A stretch of 64,000 bases of DNA from Phoebastria nigripes (lineage: Eukaryota > Chordata > Aves > Procellariiformes > Diomedeidae). Positions within the stretch are counted from its first letter, which is position 1, and every line of letters begins with the position of its first letter. The notes under the pieces were generated by a model that saw nothing but the letters and a program-made list of their open reading frames with translations, did no database searches and was not told the origin of the DNA. The DNA lies in assembly GCA_035582835.1 (NCBI GenBank), contig JAYKAV010002319.1, positions 124,001-188,000 on the forward strand. Direction: 5' to 3'. Position numbers and translations under genes: made by a program. Positions 57,901-64,000 of the stretch are shown here, one piece after another.

Positions 57901-60900
57901 GTTACGATAAGAAATGGTACTGTATTCATTGGTTTCCATCAAATACACTTAGTTAAAAAAAGTAATTGCTATGCCAGCAAATTCAGATTGGATGTTTTGC
58001 TTCTGGTGAATCAGCAGCGGCGGTAAGGACTGTCAGTTACAACAGTTATTATTTTACCATTATATTATCAGTTGCACATGCATTACTTCCACTGGTTTGC
58101 AAAGATAAATCTCGCTAGAGCTGTTAGAATCTTGGAAACAAGGAAAGGAAACTTTCCCCTTGTTAATCCAATATAGAGAATGTTCAAATTCTTGCTTTTT
58201 AGGTTGGCCTGAGGTGTGAGAACAGATTCAGTATGATATAACATCTGACTGGCACAGAGTAGTGGTGGTAGCTGCAAGCAAGTTGTGCTATGTTAGGATT
58301 TGCCCCAAACCTCTGGATAAGCCAGTCAGCCTGAGCATGCTGTGCCTCTGTCTCAGGTGAAGGGGGTGTGTGCGTGCATTGAATTCAGGCAGCAGATGAG
58401 GTCGTGTTTGGTAGAATGGTACCTTGAAATTAAATCCCAAATTACATCAGGAAATACTGTCATTTAAAAACCACTCCTGCTAATGGAGTTATACAGAAGT
58501 GTGCTTTGTTTAGTTCTAGCTGGTCAACGTTGTGTAACATGAACTCAATTTGTTCTAATTGGCTTGCTGAAGTGACCTCTACTGTTAAATCCTGTGTGTG
58601 TCCTTTGTAGACGTTTTTGTGTATTACCTTTGGAATCATAAACTTTTTTATTTAATGCAAAAATCAGATGTAGAAAATCACCTTTTAACTGGTAGTTGGA
58701 TCTTGGAACATGCTGTCCCTGCACTAATAATGCTAAATAATTTATGCAGAACCTCAGCCTTAATAACAAATTTAGCAGCCAAAGTCCAGATTTCCAAAGC
58801 ATTTTGATTTTGCTGGGGCATCTCACCACCAAACCATAATTTTGCAGTGTGTTTTCTCCTTGCTGCAGTATGCTCAGTAAGCTCTTGATCAAGCAGTCCC
58901 ACCGAATTCTGCTCGATTCAGTCTCACTTGAACAATTCCAGATAACATAACCATTCTTGGATCTTTACTTAATTTTTAAAGGAATAACTCCTAACAAAAG
59001 CTAAAAGTAACAACATTAAAAACATATTCTTTCACTGAGAAGGATGGTTCTGAGTATACACATAAATTGTTGATGGAAGAGAAAATTTCTTAATTTTACT
59101 TTCAGGGCAAAAAAAACCCAACTCTCAAATTGACTGCTTAGTCCATAGAGGCAGGTAACAACTACTTTGCATGCAGCGTTACTAACTTTTAACACTCCTG
59201 AAGATATCAGATGCATAGAGCTCCTCATACGACATTTGCATGTTGAAGCATTACCAGAGCAAGTCCAGAAGTTCAGACTTGTTGGTTTATTATTTTTCTA
59301 TTAAGGGAACATAATATAAACTGAACCAGTATCCTATAACGGTCAGATGAGAATAAAGCAAACTAAAGAGATTTTCATCTGGGAAAAGTCATTAATGGTG
59401 GTTATTGAAAGTTTTGAGTAGCCTCGCAGGAGACTCTTCTGATATATTACTAATCAGATCTGTTTCCTTCTGAGGGCTTTTTTTGCTATTCATTTTCGGC
59501 AAGAGTAACATTCAGTTATCTTTTGACTAAGACTTTGTTTTATTTGTTTTGTACAATAATAAAAAAGCTTTGATATTCAAAACATATTTAAAGGAAATAT
59601 TGCATTAGATTTCTAAACATCAAATGTAGATTTTCTTTAAAATAGGAAAAAATCCAAGAACTATTAAGTGTTTTGACATGGCAGACAAACATGTTTTTAA
59701 ATTATTTCAGATGTTTTGTTTTGTTTTTATTCCCAAATATGTCTTCCTGGTCTGTCATTCTGTCCTTGCAATCCCACTTCATTAAGTCACCATTTTCCCA
59801 TATATCAAACACAGACTTACCTTTCAAAATGCAGTATAATCCCCCTCTATATTTAAATTACTCGGTTTCTCATCAGCATCCACCTTCACCAAGCCAGTGA
59901 CTATTTTCAGAGCCTAATTCTCTGCTTATCAGACAAGGCCTTTCATGTTTTGTCCCATTATGCCATTAACAAGAGAGGAAATATCCTTGCAGGCAAGGTT
60001 AGTGATGACTCCTCATTTTCCTTCAGCTGCTTTTGCGAACCCGTACCTCTGCTCTGAGACGCGGAGATCTGCAGCATAGTAGCAGCAAGGGAGGAAATGA
60101 ACTGCGATTGTCACTTCTAATGGGTGAAGAATTAAAAAAACTGCTAAATTCTTGTAAAAGGGATCCAGCTTGGTTAAGGCTTTCTTAAAGTGTGTTTTCA
60201 TTGTGAATAGCAATAAATTCTAGGAGTGTCCCACATATAGGTATTCTACAAAATGTAGTTGTTAATATGAGATAGGAAATAATGTCTGACGTAGTGTTTG
60301 ATCCTACTGTTTGCTACCTGACACTGCTGTGTAAAAAAACTGCTTTTGAAGTTGTTTGTTATTTATTTGAAAGCTGGGAAGGGCATTGTTTGGACTTTCT
60401 TTTTCTACATTTTGAGTTAATTTATTAGACTGTGGAGGGGAAGGACTCCTGAGCTTCACTCAGGACTCTTCTGTTGTACCTGTTGAGAGGGAATGAAGGT
60501 AATCCAAACTTGTTCTTGGCCTCTGAAGGCTGCTGATTCCCACCACTTGTTCTATTAAATGAAGTCAGCTAAATAAAAAAAACTGCATGCTGCTATTCAC
60601 AAACAATCTGCAGTGCATTGCTTTACGCAGTCAGTCATTCCTGAATGCTTAGTTATTGTTTAGATTTTTTGCTCATATAATCCTTTGCGGTCTGTTACCT
60701 TACAGACTTCCTAGTTTTGAGTTTGTATTATCTGTGCTTTAAACTTCATCTGGTTAATTTAAGCCAAGAAAGGTTAATTTCATCCATGTGATAATGATAA
60801 TTTGTTGCTTTGGTGAAGTTTTTGAGAAACTTCATTATTATTATTAGGAACTAAATCTCCTTCTTTTCCTAGCCTTAAAAAAAAACCAAACGAACAACAA

Positions 60901-61427
60901 CAACAAAACCCTCTAACCTCAGAGCTTCAGCAGGTATCAGCAGTGACAATTTACAAGGTACTGTGATATTAGTACAGTGGCAGTATGATCAAGGTTAAGG
61001 TTGATAATTTATTCTTTATACTTGCATGGTTCATGGCCTCTCTGTCAAGATTCAAAATTAGTGTCTCCATCTGGTATATACCATGATGTTGAAATCAAAA
61101 GTCCACTGTATGAAATAAGAATGTCATCAGAGTGAAGGCATTTCCCTGTTTAACCTGTTTGTAGTGGAGTTTGCAACAGAGGCAAAATGTTCTTTGTTCC
61201 TCTGAGCTTTCTATTTTCTCCTGTTTGTATTTCTAAGTGCTTGCAAGCTGTGTTTTTGTCTTCCCTTGGATATATTGTATGTTGATTGTAGTGGATCCTA
61301 GTAGCACTCCTGGATAACTTTTTAATAGGTATATTTTCTCGTAGAACCTTCACAGATGCACAGACTGTCTGCAGAGATTCGCTGCCTCATTTGGAGGAGA
61401 CCCAAGATGAAGGCATAGAGCCAACAG
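51915..61427 (+). CDS. ACSBG1: Bubblegum acyl-CoA synthetase, first two coding exons (partial)
   Basis: ACSBG1 activates long- and very-long-chain fatty acids to acyl-CoA, mostly in brain and steroidogenic tissue. Coding exon 1 is 51915-51994, preceded by acceptor cacagttctttag at 51880. It starts MPNSGETLTKKLQDENAMNI and ends with donor AATGG|gtaaag. Coding exon 2 is 61345-61427 (83 nt; acceptor tctcgtag, donor ACAG|gtaagc). Joined in phase (GG+A = Gly) it reads TFTDAQTVCRDSLPHLEETQ and ends GIEPT plus one base. Mammalian ACSBG1 begins, from memory, MPRNSG and has a weakly conserved acidic N-terminus. Orientation and position beside DNAJA4 fit human synteny. The AMP-binding domain is not in the window, so identity rests on start similarity, phase and synteny. 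Upstream exons are uncertain. Confidence 0.55.
51995..61344 (+). other. ACSBG1: Presumed ACSBG1 intron between the first two coding exons
   Basis: 9.35 kb of AT-rich sequence with scattered A/T homopolymers. I see no further coding exon with good splice sites and no mobile element I can name. Short minus-strand open frames (for example 55945-56337 and 54047-54310) lack splice or homology support. Ambiguous bases are at 53115 and 56037. Confidence 0.45.
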
Positions 61428-63269
61428 GTAAGCATGTAAAAGATGATCCTTGGAAATCTGAGCTCTTTTTAGAATTTTTTTCATGTAATTTTTGTGTCTA
61501 TTCTAGCAAGTTATGACTGACAATTTTTCAGGGCTGGGATAATGAGAGGCAGCCAAAAATAAAATTAAACTGAAGTGAATCAGAGCAACTGAAAAATTTT
61601 CAGGAGCTTTCTGTAAATTTGCATGAATTCAGTAGTTTCTCCCAGTTTTTGTCTGTATTTGAGACCATTACTAGATAAAAGTAAAAAATAGCCTGATCCT
61701 GTGGAAAATTGTACCAACTCTTGTGTTACCTTTGGCATCACAGCCTGCTTACCAGCTGTCAACTATTGAGGATTTGGCATACTGTGTAATAACTGGAGGC
61801 TCTAAAGGAATAGCTATACTTTGGTCAGTTCTGTGTTGCATTGTAGCATATACATACTACTGTAATGTTAAACCAATTGCAGTGGTAAATTAACCTAGTT
61901 GTGCTACCATGTGGCTTAAAGGAGGTTTACTAGCAGAACTTTCCGAGGTTCTATGGAAGGTTTGCAGCCCTGAGGGAGCTCCCGGTTGCCTTGGTGAGGC
62001 TGCTACTGGTATCTAAATTTGCTCCTTTAAACAGGGAATATTTGTTCTATGAGACAATTGAAGCAATGACTGCAAGTGGATTTTGAAGAAATAACAGATC
62101 TATATAGGAATCTCACATGCAGACTTTATACCTATGTATAAATATATACCTGTGTGCATATATATTTATTTTAAAAAAGGTAATTCTTTGATACACAATA
62201 GGTTTCTTTCCAAGAATTGAACTGCTAGCCATTTGCTTTTTGTTTTTCAGTAAGCAGGAAATAAATTTGGATGGGTAAAGGTGATAACTAACTTCTGTTT
62301 TCAAATTTGGGGTATTTTATTGAACTATTTGAGACAAACATTGTATACGTAGATTATTACTGAGGCTGTGATTCTGCAGAGTATTTGCTTGTGTGCTTGT
62401 GAAGGCTCTGACCTATTTTTCTAAGAATTTATCTGGGACGCTGGTTACTGCTGTCAGCTATCTACCCTGCTTCTCTCCCAGAGGTTGCTGCTGGCTGCAG
62501 TTCAGAGTAATATGCTGGGCTGTAAACCACAGTGCTCAGGAAGGAATGCACATGCCATTCAGCCACTCCTGCAGAGGTGACCACAGCCTCTGGAAGAAAG
62601 GTGAGGTGAACAACTGAGAGTAGAAGCTGTTCCAGCTGTTCCATCATAATTTTCCTGCAAACACTAGTCACACCCCATCCATTTTAATTAAGCAGTTCCT
62701 TTATTTGAGTTTAGGTGTGTTTCTAAGTTGATGAATCAGGAGCTTACAATTTAAGTTAGCCTTCGTCTTTTATTCGACTTTGGGAATCTGTGGCACTACT
62801 TGTTATCCATTTAAATGAGAAGCAGTGTTTGACTTGGAAACATCACACAGCTATGCAGATGCTGAGTGGTAAAGTGAGGACTGAATGTCAAAAACTTCTC
62901 CCAAAAATCTTTTGGGAGAAGGAAGCTCAGTGTCTAGTTGCAGTGGGTCTGTTTTGTGTATCAGGAGAAAAGAAGGAGATTCTGATGTTTTCTAGTTGTG
63001 CAGAACTGTCTTTCTCATTTTATAATCGATATGTTCTGCAACCTCGGGAGTAAATTTGCCTAATGAGGACCCNGTGTTGTTCTGGAATTTTTTCCCCATT
63101 CTTTTCCACCAGTGTATAGAAGCTCATTCCTGTGGAATGAGGCCAGATTTTGGTTTTTCTAATGCATATGTAAATCCAGAGTAACCTTACTGTTGGCAGC
63201 AAGCATTATATTGGCTTAAAACCAGTGTAAAGTTAAGACAGAACTCATTCATGCTCGTTTTATACTGAT
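61428..63269 (+). other. ACSBG1: Presumed ACSBG1 intron (start)
   Basis: This follows the donor at 61427/61428. No exon in the required phase was found before the window ends. The one exon-like segment, at 62482-62600, is out of phase. An ambiguous base is at 63073. Confidence 0.4.
62482..62600 (+). other. Exon-like segment, phase-incompatible with ACSBG1
   Basis: A very good acceptor (ctgcttctctcccag) and donor (AGAAAG|gtgaggt) bound 119 nt. One frame stays open for 39 codons but needs two bases from the preceding exon, whereas the exon ending at 61427 supplies one. In the phase that would follow, a stop appears after nine codons. It could be a cassette or poison exon, or chance. Confidence 0.2.
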
Positions 63270-64000
63270 GGAATCGCAAAATAATTTATGTTGGAAAAGA
63301 CCACTGGAGGACAACTAGTCCAGCTTTTCTGTTCACAGGAGGGCTCATGGCTTTGTTCAGCTGAGTTTTGAAAACCTCCAAGGATGGAGATTCCACAGCC
63401 TCTGAGTCCCTCTTCTTAGGCCGAGTCACCTGTATTGTGAAATTATTTTTCTTTATCTAGCAAGAATTTTCCTTGCTGCAGCTCATGTCCATTGCCTCTT
63501 GTTCTTCTGCTGTGTGCCTCTGAGAAGAATCTGTCTTCTTTATAGCACCCCCTTTCAGTCTGTGGCAGACTGCAGTTAGATTCATTCTTTGTCTTCTCTT
63601 CTCCAGATTGAAGAAACCCAGCTCCTTTAAGGGCTTCTCATACATGGTGTGCTCCAGGCCCCTGACAATCTGGGAGTCACTCTTCTGGGTTTGCCTCAAT
63701 TTGTCAGGATCTCTCTTTTGCACTGGGGCTTCCAAAGCTGCACACTGCTTCAGGTGCACCCTCATGAGTACTGAGTAGGGGGGAAATAATCACTTTCCTT
63801 GGTCTGCTAGCTATAATCTTGCTAATGCAACCCAGGATGTAGTTAGCCTTTATCTCCATTGGGACATACTACTGACTCGCATTCAACTTGTCCATTAGGA
63901 ACCACAGGGGTTTTTCTGCTGAGCCAGCCGGCATCCAGTCTGTGCTGTTGCATGGGGTTATCCTACCCCAAGTGCAGGGCTTACGTTCACCCTTGTCGAG
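63270..64000 (-). mobile_element. CR1 LINE 3' fragment
   Basis: The plus-strand start gaatcgcaaaataatttatg then ttggaaaagacc is the reverse complement of a CR1 3' end (typically gaatcatagaat...ggttggaaaagacc). On the minus strand, the 63457-63765 frame contains GLEHTMYEKPLKELGFFNLE followed by KRR, the conserved C-terminal part of CR1 ORF2 (reverse transcriptase protein). Further CR1-like text continues to the window edge, so the 5' part lies outside. Divergence is high, so this is an old, inactive copy. Confidence 0.88.

Overview
The window is vertebrate nuclear DNA, almost certainly from a bird. Genes are split into many short exons with GT-AG introns. The promoters are CpG-rich, the surrounding DNA is AT-rich, there is a CR1 LINE fragment at the right edge, and there is a solo endogenous-retrovirus LTR of a type I associate with non-galliform birds. 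The gene order CRABP1 / SKIC8 (WDR61) / DNAJA4 / ACSBG1 matches the conserved block on human 15q25. Eighteen isolated ambiguous bases (N) suggest a draft assembly.

Layout. 1-2643 is intron 2 of CRABP1; exons 3-4 lie beyond the left edge. 2644-3413 carries CRABP1 coding exons 2 and 1 on the minus strand, inside a CpG island. About 3.6-28.9 kb is a gene desert between the CRABP1 and SKIC8 promoters. It holds a perfect 102-bp tandem duplication, two old MITE-like palindromic repeats, a solo LTR with an intact 5-bp target-site duplication, and AT-rich homeobox-motif-rich stretches that could be enhancers. About 28.95-37.3 kb is SKIC8 on the plus strand, with ten coding exons giving a complete 305-residue protein. 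38.2-44.14 kb is DNAJA4 on the minus strand, with seven coding exons giving a complete 398-residue protein. It converges tail-to-tail with SKIC8. Its promoter has a TATA box, a perfect heat-shock element and a palindromic CRE. From about 44.3 kb to the end I infer the 5' part of ACSBG1 on the plus strand. Two phase-compatible coding exons (51915-51994 and 61345-61427) begin with residues resembling the mammalian ACSBG1 start, and more than 9 kb of intron separates them. The catalytic part lies beyond the right edge.

The genes are neighbours by old synteny, not parts of one pathway. CRABP1 is a cytosolic retinoic-acid carrier. SKIC8 is a beta-propeller scaffold of the SKI RNA-decay complex and the PAF1 complex. 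DNAJA4 is a type-A HSP70 co-chaperone with a prenylation motif. ACSBG1 is a bubblegum-family acyl-CoA synthetase.

I found no novel multi-gene system. The most useful leads are the ACSBG1 5' exons, three other exon-like segments, the DNAJA4 heat-shock promoter, the 102-bp duplication and the solo LTR. Exon limits were worked out by hand from splice sites and phase. For CRABP1, SKIC8 and DNAJA4 every junction keeps frame.
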